Part shown: piece after piece, positions 6,026 to 12,036 of the stretch
How the letters are laid out: every line of letters starts with the position of its first letter
Position numbering within the stretch: position 1 is the stretch's first letter
NCBI GenBank assembly: GCA_964509545.1
Contig: CAZDXQ010000077.1
Location: forward strand, 1-12,036
Length of the DNA stretch: 12,036 nucleotides
Origin: JADJWR01 sp964509545
GTDB taxonomy: Bacteria > Pseudomonadota > Gammaproteobacteria > Burkholderiales > Burkholderiaceae_F
Reading direction: 5' to 3'
Position numbers and translations under genes: made by a program
The notes under the pieces: model-generated
The model's database searches: none
What the model saw: only the letters and a program-made list of their open reading frames with translations
Told to the model about the DNA's origin: nothing

Positions 6026-7456
6026 CTACGCCGACGGCGAAGCAGGCACCGCCGCGGATGAACGCGCCGGCACGCGCCGGGCGTTGGCCAGCAGCGCCAT
6101 CACGGCTGTGGATGCGAGCCGCGTGCGCACGTTGTCGGCGCGGCTGGTCAGCACGATCGGCACGCGGGTGCCGAGCACGATGCCGGCACTGTCGGCGCCG
6201 GCAAGGTACTGCAGCTGCTTGGCCAGCATGTTGCCCGATTCGAGGTCGGGCACGAGCAGGATGTCGGCCTGTCCGGCCACCGGCGAGACGATCGCCTTGG
6301 TCTTCGCCGCCTCGGCGCTGATCGCGTTGTCGAAGGCCAGCGGACCATCGAGCACGCCACCGGTGATCTGGCCGCGGTCGGCCATCTTGCACAGCGCCGC
6401 GGCATCGAGCGTCGATGGAATCTCGGCATTGACGGTCTCGACCGCCGACAGGATCGCCACCTTCGGCACGGCGATGCCGAGGACATGCGCCAGGTCGATC
6501 GCGTTCTGCACGATGTCGACCTTGTCGCGCAGCGAGGGCTGGATATTGACCGCGGCGTCGGTGATCAGCAGCGGCCGCGGGTAGGCGGGCACGTCGAGGA
6601 TGAACACATGGCTGATGCGCCGCGCCGTGCGCAGGCCGCTGTCCGACGGCACCACGGCGGACATCAGCTCGTCGGTGTGCAGACTGCCTTTCATCAGTGC
6701 CTCGACCTCGCCCGCGCGCGCCAGCGCGACGGCGCGCTGCGCAGCGGCGTGGCTGTGCTCGGTATCGACGATCCGGTAAGCGGACAGGTCCAGGCCCTCG
6801 GCCTCGGCAACGGCGCGGATGCGTGCCGTCGGTCCGACCAGGACCGGCGCGATCAGGCCGCGCCGTGCCGCCTCGAGCGAACCGAGCAGCGAGTCGCGGT
6901 CGCACGGATGGACGATCGCGCAGCGCACCGCCGGGATCGACTCGCAACGGTGCAGCAGCTTGGCGAATTCGTCGGTGCGGCGCAGGATCATCTCCGGCGT
7001 CGCCACGTCCGAATAACGAATGCGCTCGGTGGGCGCACGCACCAGCACGCTGCCCTCGGCCAGCACGTGCTCGCCCCGCCGCACCGCGCAGTCGAACAAG
7101 GCCCGGTGCCCGGACAGCAGCTCGCGCACCGTCACCTGCACCGTCAGTTCGTCGCCGGCCGCGATCGTTCCGTCGAACCGAAGCTGCTGCTCGAGCACGA
7201 TCGTTCCGGGACCGGGAAGCCGCCTGCTGAGCATGCCCGAGACGATCGCCTCGGCGCCGACGGCCCGCGCAATCACCCCCTCGGGCTGGCCGTCGCCTCG
7301 GGCGTCGAGGTGGAAGGAGTCGACGTCGCCGCTGACCAGGGCAAGCGCCTCGACCTCGGTCGCGCTGATACGCCGCGTGACCGTCGCGCTGGAACCGACG
7401 CGCAGCTCGGCGTAGGTGACGTTCTCGACGCTGTGAATGGGGTGCCGTGCTGACAT
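6026..7456 (-). CDS. Bifunctional MaoC-like hydratase / phosphate acetyl(butyryl)transferase
   Basis: A 476-residue two-domain protein. Residues about 15-140 form a MaoC/hotdog domain. It retains the (R)-hydratase dyad spacing in SGDVDSFHLD (D44, H49), although the usual N-P of SGDxNPxH is replaced by D-S. Residues about 155-465 form a PTA_PTB domain, with ALMKGSLHTDELMSAV, the RRISHVFILDVP segment, and LLVPDLESGNMLAKQLQYLAGADSAG near the C-terminus. The fusion type is known as bifunctional enoyl-CoA hydratase/phosphate acetyltransferase. The transferase half makes acyl-phosphate from acyl-CoA for the acetate kinase 20 nt downstream. The hydratase half may act on (R)-3-hydroxyacyl/crotonyl-CoA, but its activity is unproven. 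The start is ATG at 7454-7456, just before the conserved part; no clear ribosome site. It is divergent from the RLP operon. Confidence 0.9.
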   Translation of the reverse strand: MSARHPIHSVENVTYAELRVGSSATVTRRISATEVEALALVSGDVDSFHLDARGDGQPEGVIARAVGAEAIVSGMLSRRLPGPGTIVLEQQLRFDGTIAAGDELTVQVTVRELLSGHRALFDCAVRRGEHVLAEGSVLVRAPTERIRYSDVATPEMILRRTDEFAKLLHRCESIPAVRCAIVHPCDRDSLLGSLEAARRGLIAPVLVGPTARIRAVAEAEGLDLSAYRIVDTEHSHAAAQRAVALARAGEVEALMKGSLHTDELMSAVVPSDSGLRTARRISHVFILDVPAYPRPLLITDAAVNIQPSLRDKVDIVQNAIDLAHVLGIAVPKVAILSAVETVNAEIPSTLDAAALCKMADRGQITGGVLDGPLAFDNAISAEAAKTKAIVSPVAGQADILLVPDLESGNMLAKQLQYLAGADSAGIVLGTRVPIVLTSRADNVRTRLASTAVMALLANARRVPARSSAAVPASPSA

Positions 7457-7640
7457 CGGTGTCGGCCGCGCGCCACGGGGGCGGCGACGGGAATCCGTAC
7501 AGACGCAAGCATCGCATGGCAGCCGGCCGTCGAAGCGGCTTGGCAGGCGCTGTCGAAGCGACTCTTGACGGCCGACAACCCCCGTCCGCCGCGCGGCCGG
7601 TTTGGGCGGGGCCGTCGGCGCGCCTCGTAAAATCGCGGGC
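7457..7640. promoter_or_regulatory. Divergent intergenic region with repeats
   Basis: This 184-bp region separates two divergent operons and must hold both promoters. A 9-bp direct repeat GTCGAAGCG occurs at 7529-7537 and 7552-7560, 23 bp apart, about two helical turns. It overlaps an inverted repeat CGGCCGTC/GACGGCCG (7524-7531 with 7567-7574). The arrangement resembles a regulator-binding site, but no regulator gene is in the window. Confidence 0.4.
7628..7633 (+). promoter_or_regulatory. -10 box of the RLP-cupin operon, possibly leaderless
   Basis: TAAAAT, 5 of 6 matches to consensus, ends 7 nt before the RLP ATG at 7641. Transcription would then begin at or next to the start codon, and there is no Shine-Dalgarno sequence between them. 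A weak TTGGGC (7602-7607) lies 20 nt upstream, longer than the usual spacing, so the -35 element is unclear. Confidence 0.5.
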
Positions 7641-8753
7641 ATGAGCGAGGATCGCATTTCCGCCACTTACCGACTGCGCGTCGCTGCGGGCGAGGCGGCG
7701 CAGCGGGCGGCAGCGCTGGCGCTCGAGCAGAGCCTCGAGATGCCGGCCGAGGCGGTAACCGACCGCCGCGTGCTGCAGCAGGTCGCGGCACGGGTCGAAC
7801 GCGTCGAGCCGCAGCGCGACGGCAGTTGCATCGCCGTACTGAGCCTGAGCCTGGAAAGCGTCGGCGCCGATGCGGGCCAGCTGATGAACATGCTGTTCGG
7901 CAACTGTTCGCTGCAGCCGGACGTCGAACTGGCCGATGTCGATGTCCCGGACGCCCTGGCACGCAGCCTCGGCGGGCCGAATCACGGCATCGACGGCCTG
8001 CGCCGGCTCGCGGGCGTCTCGGGCAGGCCGTTGACGTGCACGGCGCTCAAGCCGATCGGCTCGAGCACGGAACATCTGGCGCAGCTCTGCGCAACCTTTG
8101 CGCGCGCCGGCATCGATGTCATCAAGGACGACCATGGCTGGGCCGACCAGACGAGCAGTCCGTTCGCGCAGCGCGTCGCCGCCTGCCAGCGGGCCGTTGC
8201 CGAGGCCGACGCCCCAGGCCGTCCGCAACCGGCGCTCTATGCGCCGAGCCTCTACGGCACCGCCACGCAGATGCACCGGCAGGTCGAACTGGCACGCGCG
8301 CACGGCGTGCGCATGCTGCTGATCGCGCCGATGAACTGCGGCGTGGCCACGATGAACGAGCTGGCGCGGGCGCACCCCGACATGCTCTTCATGGCGCATC
8401 CGGCGCTCGCCGGCAACCGCATCGCACCGGCCGTGCTGCTCGGCCGGCTGTTCAGGCTGTTCGGCGCCGATGCGGTGATCTTTCCCAACCACGGCGGCCG
8501 CTTCTCCTACCCTCGGGACGAATGCCTCGCCATCGCCCGCAACAACCGCGCCGCATGGCACGACCTGCGCCCGTCGATGCCGGTGCCCGCCGGCGGCATG
8601 TCGGTCGAACGCGTGGCCGAGATCAGACGCGACTACGGCGCCGACAGCATGCTGCTGATCGGCGGCTCGCTGCTGATCGCCGGCGAGCAGTTGGCCGAGC
8701 GCAGCCGCGCGTTCGTCGATGCCGTCGCCGCCGCCGACGAGGTCGCCGCATGA
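7641..8753 (+). CDS. Form IV RuBisCO-like protein, probable 5-methylthioribulose-1-phosphate isomerase
   Basis: A 370-residue protein with the RuBisCO large-subunit fold pattern. GNCSLQPDVELADVDVP precedes the barrel, followed by CTALKPIG (133-140, lysine K137 corresponding to spinach K175) and IDVIKDDHG (158-166, K162 and D164 corresponding to K201 and D203). Then come FMAHPALAG (H253), FPNHGGRFSYP (281-291) in the loop 6 region, PAGGM (316-320) and LLIGGSLL. H165 replaces the metal-binding Glu204, LKPIG lacks the second active-site lysine, and loop 6 has no lysine, so it is not a carboxylase. In Rhodospirillum rubrum an RLP near a cupin gene isomerises 5-methylthioribulose-1-phosphate to 1-methylthioxylulose-5-phosphate; the coupled cupin here supports that role. 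Alternatives are a MtnW-type enolase or an apionate-pathway RLP. The ATG was chosen because the RuBisCO N-domain starts there and a -10 box lies just upstream. Confidence 0.88.
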   Translation: MSEDRISATYRLRVAAGEAAQRAAALALEQSLEMPAEAVTDRRVLQQVAARVERVEPQRDGSCIAVLSLSLESVGADAGQLMNMLFGNCSLQPDVELADVDVPDALARSLGGPNHGIDGLRRLAGVSGRPLTCTALKPIGSSTEHLAQLCATFARAGIDVIKDDHGWADQTSSPFAQRVAACQRAVAEADAPGRPQPALYAPSLYGTATQMHRQVELARAHGVRMLLIAPMNCGVATMNELARAHPDMLFMAHPALAGNRIAPAVLLGRLFRLFGADAVIFPNHGGRFSYPRDECLAIARNNRAAWHDLRPSMPVPAGGMSVERVAEIRRDYGADSMLLIGGSLLIAGEQLAERSRAFVDAVAAADEVAA

Positions 8754-9172
8754 GCGACATCCGGCGCTTCGCCCCGCTGGACGGTGAATTCCGCTGGCAG
8801 GCGGTCGAGCCGCTGCGCTACAAGGAAGAAGGCAGCGCGCCGTTTCGCGACGTCACGCGCCAGGTGCTCTTTGCGCAACCAGACCAAGCTTGCGAGCTGC
8901 GCTACTTCGAGGTCGCGCCCGGCGGCCACTCGACCCTCGAACGGCACCAGCACACGCACGCGGTGCTGATCCTGCGCGGACATGGCACCGTGCGTTTGGG
9001 CGACGAGGTGCAACCGGTCGGCGAGAACGATCTGGTGACCATCGATCCGCTGACCTGGCACCAGTTCACCGCGGCCGGCGACAGCCCGCTCGGCTTCCTC
9101 TGCCTGGTCAGCAAGCAGCGCGACCGGCCGCAACTGCCGGATGAAGAAACGCTTGCGCGGCTGACGAGGTAG
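8750..9172 (+). CDS. Small cupin, probable 1-methylthioxylulose-5-phosphate methylsulfurylase
   Basis: A 140-residue single-domain cupin. The N-terminus has a family-specific segment WQAVEPLRYKEEG (16-28) and FRDVTRQVLF before the barrel. Cupin motif 1 is GGHSTLERHQHTHAVLILRGHG (58-79), with candidate metal ligands H66, H68 and H70. Motif 2 is LVTIDPLTWHQF (95-106), with H104. The glutamate usually found after HxH is absent; E64 lies just before it. The ATG overlaps the RLP stop as ATGA, so the two are translationally coupled. In R. rubrum the cupin partner of the RLP removes the methylthio group from 1-methylthioxylulose-5-phosphate, giving 1-deoxyxylulose-5-phosphate, the entry metabolite of the MEP isoprenoid pathway. 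Cupin identity is certain; the specific reaction is inferred from the RLP pairing and resemblance. Confidence 0.8.
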   Translation: MSDIRRFAPLDGEFRWQAVEPLRYKEEGSAPFRDVTRQVLFAQPDQACELRYFEVAPGGHSTLERHQHTHAVLILRGHGTVRLGDEVQPVGENDLVTIDPLTWHQFTAAGDSPLGFLCLVSKQRDRPQLPDEETLARLTR

Positions 9173-9331
9173 AGGGGCAGAAGCTTCGCGCGAGTCGCGA
9201 CGGTCAGCACCGCTGCCGCCGCCGCGGTCCGGATTCCGCCCACCACCGGGGCGCATGGCCCACGTCCGCCCGCGCGCGTGTTCCGTGCAAGGTTCCCGCG
9301 GCGCGATCCGCCGTCGGGCGAGCGGCGAGGG

Positions 9332-10816
9332 TCAGCGCGGCAGCGAGGATGACCCCATCAGGAACTCGTCGACCGCGCGAGCACACTGCCGGCCCTCGCG
9401 GATCGCCCACACCACGAGACTCTGGCCGCGCCGCATGTCGCCGGCGGCGAAGACCTTGTCGACGTTGGTCCTGTAGCAGCCGCTGCCGTCGGTCGTCGCG
9501 CGCGCATTGCCGCGCCCGTCCTTCTCGACGCCGAAGGCCTCCAGCACCGGCGATGCCGGCGACACGAAACCCATCGCCAACAGCACCAGGTCGGCGGGCA
9601 GTTCGAACTCGGAGCCCGCGACCTCGACCATCTTCATCTGGCCGGTCATCGAATCCTTCTTCCACTCGACGCGCGCCGCGACCAGCGCCTTGACGTTGCC
9701 TTTGCCGTCGTCGACGAAACGCTTGGTCGTCACCGCCCAGTCGCGCTCCACGCCTTCCTCGTGGCTGCTGGAGGTGCGCAGTTTCACCGGCCAGTAGGGC
9801 CAGGTCAGTTCCTTGTTTTCCTGCGCCGGCGGTTGCGGCAACAGCTCGAACTGGGTGACGCTCTTCGCCCCGTGGCGATTGCTGGTGCCGACGCAGTCCG
9901 AGCCGGTGTCGCCGCCGCCGATCACCACCACATGCTTGCCGGTGGCGAGCAACTGGTTCTTGACCTTGTCGCCGGCGACGACCTTGTTCTGCTGCGGCAG
10001 GAACTCCATCGCGAAGTGCACGCCGCGCAGTTCGCGTCCCGGCACCGGCAGGTCGCGCGGCATCTCCGCGCCGCCGGCAAGAACGACCGCGTCGTACTCG
10101 GCTCTGAGCTGTTCGGCGCCGATTTCCTGCGCGCTGAAATCGTTGATCCTGGCGCCATTCAGTTTCCCGACCCGCACCCCGGTCCGGAAGGTCACGCCCT
10201 CCGCCTGCATCTGCGCGATGCGGCGGTCGATGTGCGACTTCTCCATCTTGAAGTCGGGGATGCCATAGCGCAGCAAACCGCCGGCGCGGTCATTTTTCTC
10301 GAACACCGTGACCTCGTGCCCGGCGCGCGCCAGTTGCTGCGCGGCGGCCAGCCCGGCCGGACCGCTGCCGACGATCGCCACCTTCCTGCCGGACTTCCGC
10401 GGCGCCGGCCTCGGCTGCACCCAGCCCTCGGCCCAGCCCTTGTCGATGATCGCGTGCTCGATCGACTTGATGCCGACCGGGTCGTTGTTGATATTGAGCG
10501 TGCACGCCGCTTCGCACGGCGCCGGGCAGACGCGTCCGGTGAACTCGGGGAAGTTGTTGGTCGAGTGCAGCACGTCGAGCGCGGCCTTCCAGTCCTGCCG
10601 GTACACGAGGTCGTTGAAGTCCGGAATGATGTTGTTGACCGGACAGCCGTTGTTGCAGAAGGGAATGCCGCAGTCCATGCAGCGCGCCGCCTGCACCGCT
10701 GCCTGCTCTTCGGTCAGGTGCGTGACGAACTCGCGCCAGTGCCGCTTGCGCTTCTCCGGCGCCTCCGCCGCTTCTTCCAGCCGCTGGTATTCGAGGAAAC
10801 CTGTGATCTTGCCCAT
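9332..10816 (-). CDS. gltD: Glutamate synthase (NADPH) small subunit
   Basis: A 494-residue GltD of normal length. The N-terminal iron-sulfur region has ARCMDCGIPFCNNGCPVNN (44-62; C46, C49, C54, C58) and the second cluster group RVCPAPCEAAC (95-105; C97, C101, C105). The FAD-binding fold starts at VAIVGSGPAGLAAA (146-159), and the NADPH-binding fold is VVVIGGGDTGSDCVGT (296-311). The C-terminal FAD segment reads KVFAAGDMRRGQSLVVWAIREGR. The protein takes electrons from NADPH and passes them to GltB for reductive transfer of the glutamine amide to 2-oxoglutarate. The ATG at 10814-10816 lies 9 nt after the gltB stop, with GAGGA overlapping that stop codon. It is convergent with the cupin gene; the 159-bp gap (9173-9331) shows no clear terminator. 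Confidence 0.97.
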   Translation of the reverse strand: MGKITGFLEYQRLEEAAEAPEKRKRHWREFVTHLTEEQAAVQAARCMDCGIPFCNNGCPVNNIIPDFNDLVYRQDWKAALDVLHSTNNFPEFTGRVCPAPCEAACTLNINNDPVGIKSIEHAIIDKGWAEGWVQPRPAPRKSGRKVAIVGSGPAGLAAAQQLARAGHEVTVFEKNDRAGGLLRYGIPDFKMEKSHIDRRIAQMQAEGVTFRTGVRVGKLNGARINDFSAQEIGAEQLRAEYDAVVLAGGAEMPRDLPVPGRELRGVHFAMEFLPQQNKVVAGDKVKNQLLATGKHVVVIGGGDTGSDCVGTSNRHGAKSVTQFELLPQPPAQENKELTWPYWPVKLRTSSSHEEGVERDWAVTTKRFVDDGKGNVKALVAARVEWKKDSMTGQMKMVEVAGSEFELPADLVLLAMGFVSPASPVLEAFGVEKDGRGNARATTDGSGCYRTNVDKVFAAGDMRRGQSLVVWAIREGRQCARAVDEFLMGSSSLPR

Positions 10817-10825
10817 TCGCGATCC

Positions 10826-12036
10826 TCACGCGGCCAGCTTCTGCGGTTCGGCCGTCTTCTGCGCTTCGTGCAGTTCCTTGAGCGCGCGTCGGTACTCGTG
10901 CGGGAAGACCTTGACGAACCTGGCCCGCTTGTTCGGCCAGTCATGCAGGATCTCTCGGGCGCGGAAGCTGCCGGTATAGCGGAAGTGTTTTTCGATCAGG
11001 TCGCGTAGCACGAACTCGTCGGTCTCGCCGAGATGCCAGATCGACTCGTCGACCCTTTCCTGCTGCTCCTGTGTGCGCAGCACCGGTTCGAGCGCCACCA
11101 TCGACGTATTGCAGCGCTGGGCGAAGTCGCCTTCGGGGTCGTACACGTAGGCGATGCCGCCGCTCATGCCGGCGGCGAAGTTGCGCCCGGTTGCGCCGAG
11201 GACAACGACGGTGCCCTTGGTCATGTACTCGCAGCCGTGGTCGCCGGTGCCTTCGACCACCGCGCTGGCCCCGGACAGCCGCACGGCGAAGCGTTCGCCG
11301 GCCACACCGTTGAAGTAGGCCTCGCCGGCGATGGCGCCGTAGAGCACGGTGTTGCCGACGATGATGTGCTCGGGGCCGAAGCCGCGGAAGTCGTTCGGGC
11401 TGCGCACGATCACGCGCCCGCCGGACAGGCCCTTGCCGGTGTAGTCGTTCGCGTCGCCGACAAGGTCGAGCGTGATGCCGTGGGCGAGAAAGGCACCGAA
11501 GCTCTGCCCGGCGGTGCCCTGGAACTGGATGTGGATCGTGTCGTCGGGCAGGCCCTCGTGGCCGTAGCGCCGCGCCACTTGCGCCGACAGCATCGTGCCG
11601 ACCGTGCGGTTGACGTTGCGGATCGGGCTGATGAAGCTGACCCGCTCGCGTCGCTCCAGCGCCGGCTGAGCGATGGCGATCAGTTTGTGGTCGAGCGCGC
11701 GGTCCAGCCCATGGTCCTGTTCCTCACAGTGATGGCGCGCCACCTCGGCCGGCATCGGCGGCTGGTAGAAGATGCGCGAAAAGTCCAGACCCTTCGCCTT
11801 CCAGTGCTCGATGCCCTTCTTGGTGTCGAGCAGGTCGCTGCGTCCGATCAGCTCGTCGAACTTCCTGATGCCGAGCTGCGCCATGATTTCGCGCACCTCC
11901 TCGGCAACGAAGAAGAAGTAGTTGACCACGTGCTCCGGCTGGCCCCTGAAGCGCTTGCGCAGCACCGGGTCCTGCGTGGCAACGCCGACCGGGCAGGTGT
12001 TCAGATGGCACTTGCGCATCATGATGCAGCCCTCGA
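10826..12036 (-). CDS. gltB: Glutamate synthase large subunit (partial, C-terminal part)
   Basis: The last ~402 residues of GltB; the 5' part lies beyond base 12036. The visible part opens with EGCIMMRKCHLNTCPVGVAT, whose three cysteines (in GCI, KCH and TCP) bind the 3Fe-4S cluster that relays electrons between GltD and the FMN site. It continues with the C-terminal GXGXG beta-helix domain, including GTAGQSFGAFL, GKGLSGGRVIV, VGNTVLYGAI, GDHGCEYMTKG and GRNFAAGMSGGIAYVYD. An ATG at 12020-12022 is internal and must not be taken as the start. Together with gltD it forms the ammonia-assimilating glutamine oxoglutarate aminotransferase. The C-terminus (HEAQKTAEPQKLAA) is ordinary. Confidence 0.97.
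   Translation of the reverse strand, partial: EGCIMMRKCHLNTCPVGVATQDPVLRKRFRGQPEHVVNYFFFVAEEVREIMAQLGIRKFDELIGRSDLLDTKKGIEHWKAKGLDFSRIFYQPPMPAEVARHHCEEQDHGLDRALDHKLIAIAQPALERRERVSFISPIRNVNRTVGTMLSAQVARRYGHEGLPDDTIHIQFQGTAGQSFGAFLAHGITLDLVGDANDYTGKGLSGGRVIVRSPNDFRGFGPEHIIVGNTVLYGAIAGEAYFNGVAGERFAVRLSGASAVVEGTGDHGCEYMTKGTVVVLGATGRNFAAGMSGGIAYVYDPEGDFAQRCNTSMVALEPVLRTQEQQERVDESIWHLGETDEFVLRDLIEKHFRYTGSFRAREILHDWPNKRARFVKVFPHEYRRALKELHEAQKTAEPQKLAA

Noticed and set aside
4821..8561. A very long minus-strand open frame of about 1246 codons across the acetate module and the RLP gene
   Set aside because: Only its last 394 codons are a real protein (acetate kinase, from GTG at 6005). Upstream it runs out of frame through the phosphotransacetylase fusion and antisense to the RLP; the Arg/Ala-rich translation is typical of shadow frames in high-GC coding DNA.
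7641..8753. A true carbon-fixing RuBisCO large subunit
   Set aside because: It is about 100 residues short, lacks the loop 6 lysine, the second KPK lysine and the Glu metal ligand, and has no small subunit or phosphoribulokinase nearby.
7641..8753. MtnW-type 2,3-diketo-5-methylthiopentyl-1-phosphate enolase
   Set aside because: No mtnX, mtnB or mtnD neighbours, and the coupled cupin fits the isomerase/methylsulfurylase pair better. It is not fully excluded without phylogeny.
9173..9331. A small gene or terminator between the cupin gene and gltD
   Set aside because: Only short GC-rich dyads (about 5 bp) and antisense-type frames are present; nothing resembles a terminator T-tract, an RNA gene or a coding sequence with a start signal.
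10826..12022. A complete small gene starting at the ATG at 12020-12022
   Set aside because: The sequence just upstream encodes EGCI in frame, continuing the conserved 3Fe-4S motif of GltB, so this ATG is internal to a gene running off the window.

Overview
The window is high-GC bacterial chromosome in which nearly all bases are coding. Gene content and order (gltB-gltD, an mlaFEDACB-type operon, a PHA-style MaoC/phosphotransacetylase fusion with acetate kinase) point to a betaproteobacterium, perhaps Rhodocyclaceae-like. This is inference from gene order and protein style; no rRNA or marker tree is available here. I found no rRNA, tRNA, CRISPR array, transposase or integrase.

Layout. (1) 1-468, minus: start of a YadG-like ABC ATPase whose 3' end and presumed permease lie beyond base 1. 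A strong hairpin plus T-rich tract sits directly in front of it. (2) 544-4621, minus: a complete Mla lipid-asymmetry operon in transcription order mlaF, mlaE, mlaD, mlaA, mlaC, mlaB. Junctions are ATGA overlaps or short gaps, so the ATPase, permease, MCE ring protein, outer-membrane lipoprotein, periplasmic carrier and STAS subunit are made together. (3) 4821-7456, minus: a MaoC-phosphotransacetylase fusion followed by acetate kinase, the acyl-CoA/acyl-phosphate/ATP module. (4) 7641-9172, plus, divergent from (3): a form IV RuBisCO-like protein overlapping a small cupin gene by ATGA. This pair matches the two enzymes of the Rhodospirillum rubrum MTA-isoprenoid shunt, which isomerises 5-methylthioribulose-1-phosphate and then removes the methylthio group to give 1-deoxyxylulose-5-phosphate. 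(5) 9332-12036, minus: gltD (complete) and the 3' end of gltB, the NADPH glutamate synthase.

Most notable points. The RLP-cupin operon is a candidate route from a SAM by-product to isoprenoid precursors; it is divergent from the acetate module and lies between two housekeeping blocks. The mlaA signal-peptide region carries an in-frame 43-codon expansion bounded by near-repeats and filled with palindromes. Three intergenic regions carry hairpins or repeats that look regulatory. All functional calls are from motif reading by eye; no database search was run.
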